From positions 4,590,501 to 4,654,500 of the forward strand of contig NC_080042.1 in NCBI RefSeq assembly GCF_012489685.1: DNA of 64,000 bases. Direction: 5' to 3'. The position numbers and the translations under genes are program-made. The notes under the pieces were generated by a model. It made no database searches, had not been told where the DNA came from, and saw only the letters and a list, made by a program, of their open reading frames with translations. Shown here in pieces: positions 9,815 to 20,178 of the stretch. The stretch is from Lotus japonicus. Its lineage: Eukaryota > Streptophyta > Magnoliopsida > Fabales > Fabaceae. Each line of letters opens with the position of its first letter. Position 1 is the stretch's first letter.

Positions 9815-11031
9815 TGAAGGTATGAAAAACGGAAGAAAGGGGGGGGGGGTTGAATAACGTTTTTAAGATAAAACTTCCACCTTAAAGATTTTGGCAGTTC
9901 TTTCGTGACTCAAGAAGTGCTTAAGATAAGAGATAGAAAAGCACACATGGATTTTATCCTGGTTCACTTGATAAATCCCTCAAGCTAATCCAGTCCACCC
10001 GTTAAGGTGATTTCTTCCTTCTTATAATGAAGGCAATCCACTAATCAGGTATGTGTTACAACTGCACTTGAAACCTACAAGTGACAAACAATACACTGAC
10101 TTAGCTCACACTAAGATTCACTCTCTTAGTCTTCTCTAGGATCCGATCAACCTTGATCTCCTAAAGGCAAACTATACAAATGTATATGAAGTTCTTGTTT
10201 ACAAAGAAAGTGCTTCTAAAAAGCTTATAGTAAACACAATGAAATTCAAGATGAAAGAAAGATTAGAAGGATTTGAATATTTCTTGCGCGTGTGTAAAAT
10301 GCTTCTAGCCGCTTCTTTCAATCTTCAGCCTCTATTTATACTCCAAGGATTAGGATTGAACGTTGCATGGAAATGCTACCGTTGGAGGGCAGTTCTGGAA
10401 ATTCCAGCTTCTGCTGTGGCTGAGGATGTTAGGTAGGTCGTCAGGATAGTACATTTTGCTTTTGTACTTTGGATAGTGACTTGACCTTTAAACCTAGTAG
10501 ACTTCTGATCAGAGGAGCGCTTCGTGTTGGAACTTGTGAAGCTGATTGATCAGAGTCAGAAGGAAGCTTGGATCCTCTGACCGTTGTACCTTCTGATCTT
10601 CACTTCAGAGGATCAGTACATGGTCTTCAGAGCCAATTGCTTCTGGACTTCAGAGTCTTCACTCTTCAGAGTCTGGATCGTCAGAGTCTTCTACAACATC
10701 AGAGCCTCTGAGCCTTCAGAGTCTATTGGTTGTCAGATCTTCTGGATCATCAGAGCTTCAAGTGAGCTGAGTCCTTATCAGAGCTTGATTTACTTCAGAT
10801 CTTCTGAAGCTTTTCCACTGTTCAGACTGAACATGGAGAATGCGAAAGCGATGCTTGGGTCACTCTTTAAGCATAGTGCTTCTGATTTGTGTGAGATAAA
10901 ATAGAGGTCAGAGCTTGTAAATAGCACACTCAGAAAAACACGTTAGAGTACCACAATTGTTCATATCAAAAGGTTAACTTGTAATCATCAAAACATAGAG
11001 TTGTACTACTAGATCAAAACTTGATCTTACA
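9815..11031 (-). repeat. 3' LTR of S0
   Basis: Plus-strand ends TGAAGGTATG and GATCTTACA (minus-strand TGTAAGATC to ATACCTTCA). It is uninterrupted and matches 31295-31519 plus 35602-36598. The middle (10500-10900) is dense in TCAGAG/CTTCTGA hexamers, which is why an unrelated frame stays open on the plus strand at 10584-10904. Confidence 0.92.
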
Positions 11032-11655
11032 ATCTCCCCCATTTTGATGATGACAAAACTAAGATTTTTGATGAACAATTCTTAAGCAATAAACTGAATT
11101 CACTCAGAGTTTAGAGGTACAGAATAAGACTTATCCTGAGGTGAATAGTTTATCTTGCTCATTCTGAATTCAAGTCACTGCTTGATTCTGAGCTTAGCTC
11201 CCCCTGAATCTAATACTTGATTAAAACGTTAGTAAAGTCTAGATTCTGAGCTAAATAATATAAGAGTTCAGAGTGAAAAACTTATGACATTGATGAATTA
11301 GAAAAAAAAATCAGAGCGCATAAGTATTCAGAGTCAACGGACAAGGTATCAGAGTCTTGGGTATCAGAGTCAAACTAAAATCACTTCAGAAGAAGTGAAA
11401 TGTATTCCTTTTATTTGCCCAGTGACACATCTATGGTCATAAAGGTGGAACTCTTAAATTCTCCAAAATAAAAATAAATCACACTAACACAGCTTACACA
11501 TCAAAAACTGGTTGTACTCCCCCTTTTTGTCATAAGCAAAAAGCCTGGGGTGTGAAAAACTTAGTTTGAAGTACAAGGTACTCCCCCTTAGAGAACGTCT
11601 AAGTTTCAAAAAAAAAGGAGAATAAAACGATGCATGAATCAGAGTTAGGCGAATT
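11032..11655 (-). other. S0 3' noncoding region with repeated polypurine motifs
   Basis: No ORF. Minus-strand GGGGGAG motifs occur at about 11033 (next to the LTR, the likely functional tract), 11202, 11517 and 11582. Multiple tracts before the 3' LTR are a known Sirevirus trait. The Athila-like insertion interrupts the region at about 11600-11656. Confidence 0.7.
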
Positions 11656-13034
11656 TAAGAGAAGAGTTAATGCACAAGAAGAACGTTTACCACCGGCCAA
11701 GGGAGTTGTTGGTCAATCTGCAAGTGCACAGATATCTCCGGGTTTTAATTTATCGAACCACAGGGAATTGGAATGCGAGTTCAGTTTAAGATTCAAGTTC
11801 AAGGTTGAAAAGCAAGTAAAATTCAGTTTTAATAATTGGTTGTTTCTTGAGTTTGCTAAAAGACAAGTAATCAAGTAATAAAGCGATTGAAAAGCAGAGA
11901 TGAGATTGCCTTGGGTTCTTGTTCGACTAATTCAGTTTTAGCAAACCTCCCTATTCAATTAATCCTGAGTCTCTCCTTGATGTTCTAGCCTAGATAGTTA
12001 TCTATCGATGCCTCGTAAAGAAAACCCTTTCTAATCAAAAGATAGGTTCAATTCCTTGACAACCTAAACATTTGTTAGAAGCACTAAGCATGCAATTCAG
12101 GCCAACAAACCCCAACCCTTCCTCTATTCCTAGCAGCAAGTATAGAAGAGGTAATCTCACAACAAGTCTCAATCATATAACAAACTATCGTTATGATTAT
12201 AGAAAAGTAAGAAGCTAGCATGCATACAAGCTTGAAAGATAAAGCATAGAAGTGAGATTCAAGGGTTTACTCAGAACATCATGAATAGAAAAGGAATGAA
12301 AGCTAAAACATCCAAAGTCTTACAAAGAACCCAAAGCAAAAAGGGTTTTTAGCCAAGCATGGCTAAAGAATCCATACAAGAAGAGAAGGATAAAACCTGG
12401 AACATGGACTTGGAGAATGCTTCTCCTCAAGCTCCAGAGCCTAACCCTACTTCTAACTTATTTAGCAATGTATAGAAATGACAAAAGTTACAAAAGAAAT
12501 GGCAAAAAGCCTATTTAAAGGCTAACAGGTCGAGTCTGGGCGCTCAGGCGCCAATTCAGAGCGTCTGAGCGCCAATTGCACTTAAAAAACATGCTCTCTG
12601 GACCAATTGGCGCCTAGGCGCCCATCCCCCAGCGCCTAGGCGCTTGAGCTCGCTTGAAAAGGGCTTTTTGGCTTCTGAAACTCCTCTTTTCAATCCTTTT
12701 TAAGTTTTCCATCAATTCCATGCTTATTGGCCTTCTTCCTTCTTCAGTTCCTGATCTGAAACTTAACCAACAAGCCAAGGAGAATTCTAGAAGCTCAAAG
12801 AGCTTATTAGCACATGAGATCCTTCAATTAACACAATAAAACCATGCAAGTCCTAAACTTTACTCAAAATGCAAGAAAACTCCCTATAAAACTACTAAAT
12901 TACCAAAGCCAAATAAAGACTAAAGAAAATATAAAAATGTATGAGAATGCATGAAACACTACATGAGACTCAACAAAAAGACTCAAAACACACAAAGAAA
13001 TGACCCTAAAAACACTACTAAAATAGGGTAATCA
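11656..13034 (-). repeat. 3' LTR of the Athila-like element
   Basis: Intact copy of the repeat, without the plastid insert found in its partner. No gene inside. It contains the GC-rich palindromic block at 12535-12655. The outer edge may extend left to a TG at 11631; I could not fix it. Confidence 0.75.
12535..12655. repeat. GC-rich palindromic block in the Athila-like LTR
   Basis: Contains the perfect 14-bp palindromes GGCGCCTAGGCGCC and AGCGCCTAGGCGCT, plus related GGGCGCTCAGGCGCC and GAGCGTCTGAGCGCC, in otherwise AT-rich DNA. Repeated at 17625-17745 in the other LTR. It could form hairpins in RNA or DNA. Confidence 0.8.
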
Positions 13035-14397
13035 CACCACTATACTCAACGACACCTCGTCCTCGAGCGTAAATAACACTCGCTTGCCCTCAAGCGTAAG
13101 AAATGCTCCCACACCAGTGCTCTCAACAAGGAATACTTCACAAAAACAGGGGGACAAAATAATCACAGCTAGTTCCAAGAGAAAGACCCAACAACCTACT
13201 TCATGCATCTTTTGAAAAGAGAAGAGTGCAGAGTCCATTCATGAGAAACATATAGAACTAAAAATCCTAGGATTAGATGTTAATTTCGTGCACTGAGCAC
13301 ACAAACAAGTTCATAAGACCTGAATATCATTCCCTCAATAGCAACAAAGATCAAACATGCAAATATTCAAAGAGACTTCCATAAGGGTTGAAACAGTGGC
13401 TAGGTAAAACATGATGGTGGTTGGTCCCTAAGGGAAAACTAGGCTTTCAAGCACATTGAGTGTGGTCCTCTTCTAATAACCCCGGAGCTTACAACACTTT
13501 TTTTTTTGCACAAGTCTCTTGCACCCACCTTTTCAAACCCTTTTTTTTTCCTTTTTTTCCAACTCCAACTTTTGGTTAGGAGTTCTTTTTCTTTCTTTTT
13601 TTTTCCACTGATCTTTTTTCTTTTTGGGGCAAGAGACTATTTCTCATTTTTCCAGCTCCATACAACACAACAAGGACCATCACTCCCCAAATATTCCAAC
13701 CCAACATCCATCCCAACTTTTGGCTACAAAAAGATTCTCCAATTAAGCTCAAATGGGACAACTAAGGGCAATGTTCAACCACAAACTCAGAATCTCAAGA
13801 AATCCTATAAGTCTCAAGAATAAAACAGAAATCACTAAGCATGCTATGAGTGAAATTAACGCAGAACCAAGAATTGCAAGTGAGTCAGGATCCTCCAGAG
13901 AATTTTTATGGTGAAGGGTCAAAGATAGACCCTTAATGGACTCACCTCGACTCCTTTCTCAAGAAACATTCGGAAGACCGAAGTCTCCTCCTCACCTCTC
14001 TTCCCAACATGCAATCACTCATCCCCAAAAACAACAACAAGTATTCACAAAAACATTTTCAAAACCAGCACAAGTACGAGAGCATAACTACAGGCAAAAA
14101 CATGTGAGTATAGGGAAGTAAAGACCCAAAAACGACTCTAACAAAACAATGCATGAATAAAAGAAAAATAAAAGCTACAAAAGAAAAATATGCAAAAATG
14201 CATGAGCTAAACTAAGGGAAAGAGTCGACCTCCTTTACAAGTTACCATGGAGGCCTTAGATACACCTCCTACTCCAGAATTCAGGCTCTCATTCCCTGAA
14301 AAATGCAACAAACAAATAGGCAAAATAAAACAAGACTTGGGTTGTCTCCCAAGCAGCCCTAAGTTATAGTCCTAGGTGGACTCTCCTTCCTTTGATG
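13035..14397 (-). other. Athila-like internal 3' region, noncoding
   Basis: No convincing ORF. It has a T-rich stretch at 13497-13640 and, next to the LTR, the CTCGAGGACGAG motif typical of the 3' end of Athila/Tat internal regions. Confidence 0.6.
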
Positions 14398-16518
14398 TTA
14401 GGAAGAAAATTCCTTACCATCACACTTCTTACCACATGAGCAAGGTAGGAACCTTGCACAAAACTTTTGGAAAAACTCCTCCCAATAGAGGGTATCATCT
14501 AAACCATCGTACCAAATCCTTGCTCCCCCCTTCAAGGAGTGAGGGAAGAGCTTAATCAAGAACTCATCACTAGGCACACCTTCCATATTTACAAGGTGAC
14601 TAGCTTGAGTGAATCGGTCCATGTGGTCTTGGAAATTCTCATCTTTAGACCCCCCATACTTGTTTTCACTAACAAGCTTGATGAGAGCTTGATTAAGCCC
14701 AACATCTTTTTCACTTACCTTGGGGGTCTCCCTTGAAGACCTGGACAAGCTTTTGATCATATCACAAACAAAAATATCATTAATGTTAGTTTGCAAATTA
14801 GAATTGAAAACCGAAAATCTTACCTTGTCCTCACCAACTCTGAGAATGAGCTGACCCTTATCAACATCGATCTTCGCCCTGCCAGTAGCTAAGAAGGGTC
14901 GGCCAAGAATGAGAGGAATCTTAGCATCCTCTTCCATGTCCAGCACCACAAAGTACACAGGGAACACATACTTATCCACCTTCACCATAACATCTTCAAT
15001 GATCCCATAAGGTGTTTTTAGGGATCGGTCCGCCATTTGTAAGGAGAGCATGGTCGGGGTGACCTCTCCTAAATTCAACCTTCTAAACATGCTAAGCGGC
15101 ATCAAGTTGATGCTCGCTCCCAAATCACACAAGGCTTCAACAACAGTCAACCCCTCAATCTCCACTAGAATAGTAAAACTCCCGGGATCTCTCCTCTTTT
15201 TAGGCATCTTCCTTTGCAAAATGGCACTACACTCTTCGGTCATCAAGATAGTTTCATCGACCTCACTCAACTTCCTTCTCTTACTGAGGATATCTTTCAT
15301 GAACTTAGCATAGATTGGCATTTGCTCCAAGGCTTCGGAGAAAGGAATATTAATATGGAGTTTCTTAAAAACTTCCAAGAACTTAGAAAATTGTTTATCC
15401 AAATTTTTCTTCACCAACGCCTTGGGAAATGGAATCTTGCGGAGTTCAGGAGTATGGGTATTTACAACTCTAGTCCTAGTAGGCTCTCTAGCTCTTTCCT
15501 CCATAACACCCTCATCTCTTTCTTCCTCAGCTTTCTCATTTTTCTCTCCCTCAATTTTTTCCTCTGGCTCATGTAACACTCTTCCACTCCTAGTAGAAAC
15601 CACAGCAGTATTTTCTTGCTCAGTCAAAGTTAAAGTTTCGGAAGAAAACTTACCTTGGTGATTCTCGGACATTTGCTTTTCTAGCTGTCCCAATTGACTC
15701 TCCAAGCTCTTGATAGCCATATCATGGCTCTTGTAATTGCTCGATGTATGATCAATGAATCTCTCAATCAGCTCTTCAAGACTCCTCTTGCCAACCGTAT
15801 TTACAACAATTTGCGGCTGGACAAGAGGCCCTTGCTCTGAGGTTGGAGCTTTTACTCCTTGAGTCAATGTTCTGACCTTGCCAACATCATCATTAACAGT
15901 ACACTGGTTACTATCATGAGATTCACCACAAAATTTGCACTCCCAACTAGTTACTCTCGCTCCAATTGACTTGGCATCCTGAATATGTTTCCGCATTTCC
16001 GCTACCTCCTCGGAGAGTTGCTTGTTGGAGGCTATGAGCTTATCATAAGATTCCACTTCAAAAGAGCTTCTTCGGATCTGGCGTTCATTCTCGGAGTTCA
16101 TGGCTCTCATCGCCATTTTCTCTATCAAATCATACCCCGCTTGTGGGGGAAGAGCATCGAACTCCCCACTTGAAGCCGCGTCCAAACCAAACCGTGATGA
16201 ATATAGTAACCCATCATAAAACTTCGCCACACATTCGGCTTGGGTGAGATTGTGTTGAGGACATTTCCTCAAAAGCTTCTTGAAATGCTCCCAAGCCTCA
16301 TAAAGATTTTCATCTGAGGATTGTGTGAACGTCATGATGTCATTTTTCAATTTCCTCAAGAGGGACCTTGGGAAGAACCTCCTTGTGAATTTTTCTGCAA
16401 GGTCTTCCCAAGTAGTGAGACTCCCTTGAGGTTGTGAGTTCAGCCAATCCTCTGCTGCATCCTTCAAAGAGAAGGGAAATAGGCTCAACCGAATTGCTTC
16501 TGTAGAAACATTCACCAC
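14398..16518 (-). CDS. Gag-protease-gag fusion ORF, Athila-like
   Basis: A 706-codon frame, open across its length, starting at the LTR junction with GTG (16518); the true start is lost. Order: truncated Retrotrans_gag domain (about residues 1-60: AIRLSLFPFSL, EKFTRRFFP); a helical middle; a CCHC-like knuckle CKFCGESHDSNQC near residue 195; an acidic Lys/Glu linker; an Athila-type aspartic protease region (CDLGASINLMP, then LILGRPFLATG, about 470-550); then a second gag-like segment (about 635-690: HLVNMEGVPSDEF, KLFPHSLKGGARIWY, FQKFCARFLP). Two gag-like domains around a protease are not the normal Athila order, and the RT is absent. The last part probably came from another gag by recombination. 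With the N-terminus cut it is unlikely to be translated as is. Confidence 0.8.
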   Translation of the reverse strand: MVNVSTEAIRLSLFPFSLKDAAEDWLNSQPQGSLTTWEDLAEKFTRRFFPRSLLRKLKNDIMTFTQSSDENLYEAWEHFKKLLRKCPQHNLTQAECVAKFYDGLLYSSRFGLDAASSGEFDALPPQAGYDLIEKMAMRAMNSENERQIRRSSFEVESYDKLIASNKQLSEEVAEMRKHIQDAKSIGARVTSWECKFCGESHDSNQCTVNDDVGKVRTLTQGVKAPTSEQGPLVQPQIVVNTVGKRSLEELIERFIDHTSSNYKSHDMAIKSLESQLGQLEKQMSENHQGKFSSETLTLTEQENTAVVSTRSGRVLHEPEEKIEGEKNEKAEEERDEGVMEERAREPTRTRVVNTHTPELRKIPFPKALVKKNLDKQFSKFLEVFKKLHINIPFSEALEQMPIYAKFMKDILSKRRKLSEVDETILMTEECSAILQRKMPKKRRDPGSFTILVEIEGLTVVEALCDLGASINLMPLSMFRRLNLGEVTPTMLSLQMADRSLKTPYGIIEDVMVKVDKYVFPVYFVVLDMEEDAKIPLILGRPFLATGRAKIDVDKGQLILRVGEDKVRFSVFNSNLQTNINDIFVCDMIKSLSRSSRETPKVSEKDVGLNQALIKLVSENKYGGSKDENFQDHMDRFTQASHLVNMEGVPSDEFLIKLFPHSLKGGARIWYDGLDDTLYWEEFFQKFCARFLPCSCGKKCDGKEFSS

Positions 16519-16767
16519 CCGATAAGAGAAGAGTTAATGCACAAGAAGAACGTTTACCACCGGCCAAGGGAGTTGTTGGTCAATCTGCAAGTGCACAGAT
16601 ATCTCCGGGTTTTAATTTATCGAACCACAGGGAATTGGAATGCGAGTTCAGTTTAAGATTCAAGTTCAAGGTTGAAAAGCAAGTAAAATTCAGTTTTAAT
16701 AATTGGTTGTTTCTTGAGTTTGCTAAAAGACAAGTAATCAAGTAATAAAGCGATTGAAAAGCAGAGA

Positions 16768-16994
16768 ACTTGTTCCGACCTAGGATAATAAGCTCATGAG
16801 CTTAGTCTTACTTCACCGTCGAGAAACGGAAGAAGACTTCCATCTCCAAATTTGACTCAGACGTAGTTCGCTTCTTTTTAGGTGTGAAGCAGTGTCAAAC
16901 CAAACTACCCAAAAAGCATTAGATCTCCCTGAAAAGGAGGTGATCCAGCCGCACCTTCCAGTACGGCTACCTTGTTACGACTTCACTCCAGTCA
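16768..16994 (-). other. Nuclear plastid DNA insertion (rrn16 3' end and rrn16-trnI spacer)
   Basis: The minus strand reads the end of chloroplast 16S rRNA and the beginning of the spacer toward trnI-GAU. Recognised from GTCGTAACAAGGTAGCCG, the anti-Shine-Dalgarno GGATCACCTCCTTT, then the spacer with TTTGACACTGCTTCACACC and AAGCTCATGAGCTTATTATC. Absent from the partner LTR. Non-functional fragment. Recognition is from memory of the conserved plastid rRNA operon. Confidence 0.9.
16933..16994 (-). rRNA. 16S rRNA 3'-terminal fragment, plastid origin, non-functional
   Basis: About 62 nt of the 3' end of chloroplast 16S rRNA, including the anti-Shine-Dalgarno CCTCC. It is part of the plastid insertion and not a working rRNA gene. 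Confidence 0.85.
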
Positions 16995-18200
16995 CCTTGG
17001 GTTCTTGTTCGACTAATTCAGTTTTAGCAAACCTCCCTATTCAATTAATCCTGAGTCTCTCCTTGATGTTCTAGCCTAGATAGTTATCTATCGATGCCTC
17101 GTAAAGAAAACCCTTTCTAATCAAAAGATAGGTTCAATTCCTTGACAACCTAAACATTTGTTAGAAGCACTAAGCATGCAATTCAGGCCAACAAACCCCA
17201 ACCCTTCCTCTATTCCTAGCAGCAAGTATAGAAGAGGTAATCTCACAACAAGTCCCAATCCTATAACAAACTATCGTTATGATTATAGAAAAGTAAGAAG
17301 CTAGCATGCATACAAGCTTGAAAGATAAAGCATAGAAGTGAGATTCAAGGGTTTACTCAGAACATCATGAATAGAAAAGGAATGAAAGCTAAAACATCCA
17401 AAGTCTTACAAAGAACCCAAAGCAAAAAGGGTTTTTAGCCAAGCATGGCTAAAGAATCCATACAAGAAGAGAAGGATAAAACCTGGAACATGGACTTGGA
17501 GAATGCTTCTCCTCAAGCTCCAGAGCCTAACCCTACTTCTAACTTATTTAGCAATGTATAGAAATGACAAAAGTTACAAAAGAAATGGCAAAAAGCCTAT
17601 TTAAAGGCTAACAGGTCGAGTCTGGGCGCTCAGGCGCCAATTCAGAGCGTCTGAGCGCCAATTGCACTTAAAAAACATGCTCTCTGGACCAATTGGCGCC
17701 TAGGCGCCCATCCCCCAGCGCCTAGGCGCTTGAGCTCGCTTGAAAAGGGCTTTTTGGCTTCTGAAACTCCTCTTTTAAATCCTTTTTAAGTTTTCCATCA
17801 ATTCCATGCTTATTGGCCTTCTTCCTTCTTCAGTTCCTGATCTGAAACTTAACCAACAAGCCAAGGAGAATTCTAGAAGCTCAAAGTTTATTAGCACATG
17901 AGATCCTTCAATTAACACAATAAAACCATGCAAGTCCTAAACTTTACTCAAAATGCAAGAAAACTCCCTATAAAACTACTAAATTACCAAAGCCAAATAA
18001 AGACTAAAGAAAATATAAAAATGCATGAGAATGCATGTAACAATACATGAGACTCAACAAAAAGACTCAAAACACACAAAGAAATGACCCTAAAAACACT
18101 ACTAAAATAGGATCATCAGGAGTAAAGAGAAGCTTCAGTTACCAAGGACTGAACCTCGAGAAACTGTAGGAGCATTAACTTTCAGAGAGAGAATGAAGCC

Positions 18201-18209
18201 TATATAAAG
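18201..18209 (+). promoter_or_regulatory. TATA box for the antisense ORF in S0
   Basis: TATATAAAG, 51 bp upstream of the ATG at 18260, good spacing for a short plant 5' leader. The Athila-like insertion ends at 18118, so upstream promoter sequence beyond about 80 bp has been displaced. Confidence 0.6.
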
Positions 18210-18259
18210 CGATGGAGAAGAGGGTAAGCTTCACAACTCGATCAATACCATAATCAGAA

Positions 18260-18652
18260 ATGGCTTCATACATGGTTGCACTGGAAGAGCTCAGAAGGAA
18301 AGCCTTCGAGGAAGACATGTTCCTGAACATCCGGCACCCTGATGGTACACGAACAATACATGAGCTTACGACGACACTGCTTGATGAGGACCTTTGTCCA
18401 GAGCTGGAAAAGGAACTGAAAGAATTCCTTGCCTTCGTGGAGGAGATTCAGGAACTCAGCCAGCTTGAGCTGAATTTTCTGGAAGAAAAGGAAGCTATGG
18501 AAAATATGCTCAAGACGACAGAAGATAGTCTGGAGAAGGAGGAGCTGAACGGCAAACTCAACAACATCCAGTATTCATTGGATCGTCTGGAGAAGGAGAG
18601 GGTAGAGCAGCGCCAAGAGTGCAGAAGAATGAGGAAGGATCCTCCATTCTAG
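18260..18652 (+). CDS. Antisense accessory ORF in Sirevirus S0 (130 aa, coiled coil)
   Basis: Starts ATGGCTTCATAC and runs 130 codons on the strand opposite to gag-pol, between the env-like ORF (ending 18905) and the 3' LTR. The ATG context (GAAATGGCTT) is favourable for plant initiation. The sequence is Glu/Leu/Lys-rich. Residues about 45-125 look like a long coiled coil (LEKELKEFLAFVEE, LDRLEKERVEQRQE). There is no signal peptide or membrane segment. A TATA box at 18201 and AATAAA at 18696 make it look like a complete small transcription unit. It is intact while the surrounding element is full of stops. I do not recognise the protein. Antisense ORFs between pol and the 3' LTR are known in some plant gypsy elements, so a role in the element is possible, but it could also be a captured host gene. 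Confidence 0.65.
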   Translation: MASYMVALEELRRKAFEEDMFLNIRHPDGTRTIHELTTTLLDEDLCPELEKELKEFLAFVEEIQELSQLELNFLEEKEAMENMLKTTEDSLEKEELNGKLNNIQYSLDRLEKERVEQRQECRRMRKDPPF

Positions 18653-18695
18653 ATTTAGGAAGTAAGATGTATGATGTAAAAGCATAAATTATATG

Positions 18696-18701
18696 AATAA
18701 A
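18696..18701 (+). terminator. Poly(A) signal after the antisense ORF
   Basis: AATAAA 44 bp after the stop codon, in AT-rich sequence. Confidence 0.5.
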
Positions 18702-18904
18702 GAAAAACATTTGCAAACACAATGTCATTTATATATATATGCAAAGATAAACCAGAGTAAGTAATGCAAAGGAAATAGAAATGCAAATAAATTAAGTTAA
18801 GAAAAATGAAAGAAATCCTAAAACTAAGGTTTGTCAGAGCGACGCAGGAGTTCTTGAAGAAATTGCTTCATGTCCATCAGCAGAGTCTCATGAGTATTGA
18901 GACG

Positions 18905-20178
18905 TTATTCCATGATGTCAAGTCTGGAAGAACTTGGCTGCGCAGAGCTAGAGGGAACAGTCTGAGCAGATTGATGATCTGGAGTGGAGTCAGAAGCAGC
19001 AGGAGTGAAGATCACTGGTGCAAGAGCTTGACATCTAAGAGCTTCAGCTTCAGCTTCAAGTCTCTCAGCTTCTAATCTTGCATTTTCAGCTTGTACAGCT
19101 GCTTGACGTGCAGCATCTTCTGCTTGCTCTTTCTTTCTTCTGGCCTCTTCAACAGCTTCAAGTAACTTAGTTCTTTGCTGTTGTTCATGCAGAGCCACTC
19201 TTCTTGTAAACCGCTGCCTAGCAGCCTCTATCCTTTGATCCCTTTCTGCAGTGAGATGACTCATCATAGCAGGAACCTGAGCAACTAACCAAGTACTCAG
19301 ACGATTCCATTCTTTAGCAACAGAGTCAGGATCCTCACTCAGATCAGTATGACCTTTGACGTTGCGAATCATTAGTGAAGTTTCATGATTAAAAACACTG
19401 ATGCACTCAGAGAGAGAGGTTGGCCTGAGGTATGTGTAGGGAACAATGGAGAGATTGGTTTCAGGAGAGGTTGGGTGGTTGCTGCTGTTTGCCTCAGAGG
19501 CACCTTGAGGAGAACCAATATCAAAAGTTAGAACAATTGGTTCAGAGGTTCCAAGGTTTGGTTCAGAGGTTTCAACCTGAGGATGTGGTGATCTAACCGA
19601 AGAGTGGTTAGACTCTGAGTTTTCTGGTTTTGGTTGAATGAGCTCTTGATGAACTTGGTCAGGTTGGACTTGTTGGGTTAAAGGGTCTGCTTCATGCAAT
19701 GGGTCAGCCTGGATAGGATCATCTGGGTCAACTAGACGTTCTGGTCTAGGTCCAGGGTATCTCCTAGGGCTTGGTACTGTAATGTAGTACTCTGGGATGG
19801 CAAACTCTTTTTCTTTCCTGACTTCCATAAATTTACGAAGTGACTCAGAGTTGTTGGAAGGTGAGGAGTCAGCAACGTTGGCAGGAAAGGATACAGAGGG
19901 ACAGGGTGTGGAATCTGTATCAGTGGTTCTACGAACAAGACGTTCTGATGCTCTGGGGTCAGAGTGATCAGACGTTCTGGGTTCAGGTTCTGGTTGGTCA
20001 AGAATGATGGTTTCAGAGGTTAATGGGTTGTATTGAATGGTAATGGGTGAGGTTGGATCAGAGGGTCCGGTAGGTTGGTTCTGAAGCATATTCCAAAGAG
20101 GTGCTTCGTTTGGAGAAGGTTGGAAAATGAAGGCCTTGGTGAATTTGGTGGAGATGTGGGTTGAGCAGCTGGTTGAGA
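18905..20178 (-). pseudogene. Env-like ORF of S0, C-terminal part
   Basis: Continuation of the env-like frame after solo LTR C. Pro/Ser/Thr/Glu-rich for about 250 residues (SEPNLGTSEPIV and similar), then a long charged helical segment rich in Ala/Glu/Arg (EEARRKKEQAEDAARQA) likely to be a coiled coil, ending SSSRLDIME. It has no clear membrane-spanning segment, so 'env-like' is a positional label. The frame of this part does not match the N-terminal part when the LTR is removed, so there is also a small indel near 20120-20178. Confidence 0.7.

Larger units (their letters stand above)
11656..18118 (-). mobile_element. Athila-like, gag-only (non-autonomous) gypsy element
   Basis: A ~1.38 kb direct repeat (11656-13034 and 16523-18118) brackets a 706-codon gag-protease frame with no RT, RNase H or integrase. 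LTR start on the minus strand is TGATTACCC/TGATGATCC, preceded at the left LTR by CGAGGACGAG...GTATAGTGGTG, the typical end of Athila/Tat internal regions. The right LTR is joined straight onto gag codons (16518), so the primer site, leader and gag N-terminus are missing: a deletion has occurred after or during insertion. Outer target duplications are not clear (GGAG is shared on both sides; four of five bases). It resembles the TR-GAG class of non-autonomous elements. Confidence 0.75.
16523..18118 (-). repeat. 5' LTR of the Athila-like element, with plastid DNA insert
   Basis: Matches 11656-13034 closely, except that eight bases (TGAGATTG) of the partner are replaced by about 227 bp of plastid DNA at 16768-16994. 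It is fused at its left edge to gag codons. It contains a second copy of the GC-rich palindromic block. Confidence 0.8.

Noticed and set aside
10584..10904. 106-codon plus-strand ORF, repeated at 36150-36470
   Set aside because: It lies in the S0 LTR and is open because of the TCAGAG repeats; no protein-like features.
16933..16994. Functional 16S rRNA gene
   Set aside because: Only the last ~62 nt of plastid 16S rRNA are present, inside an LTR.
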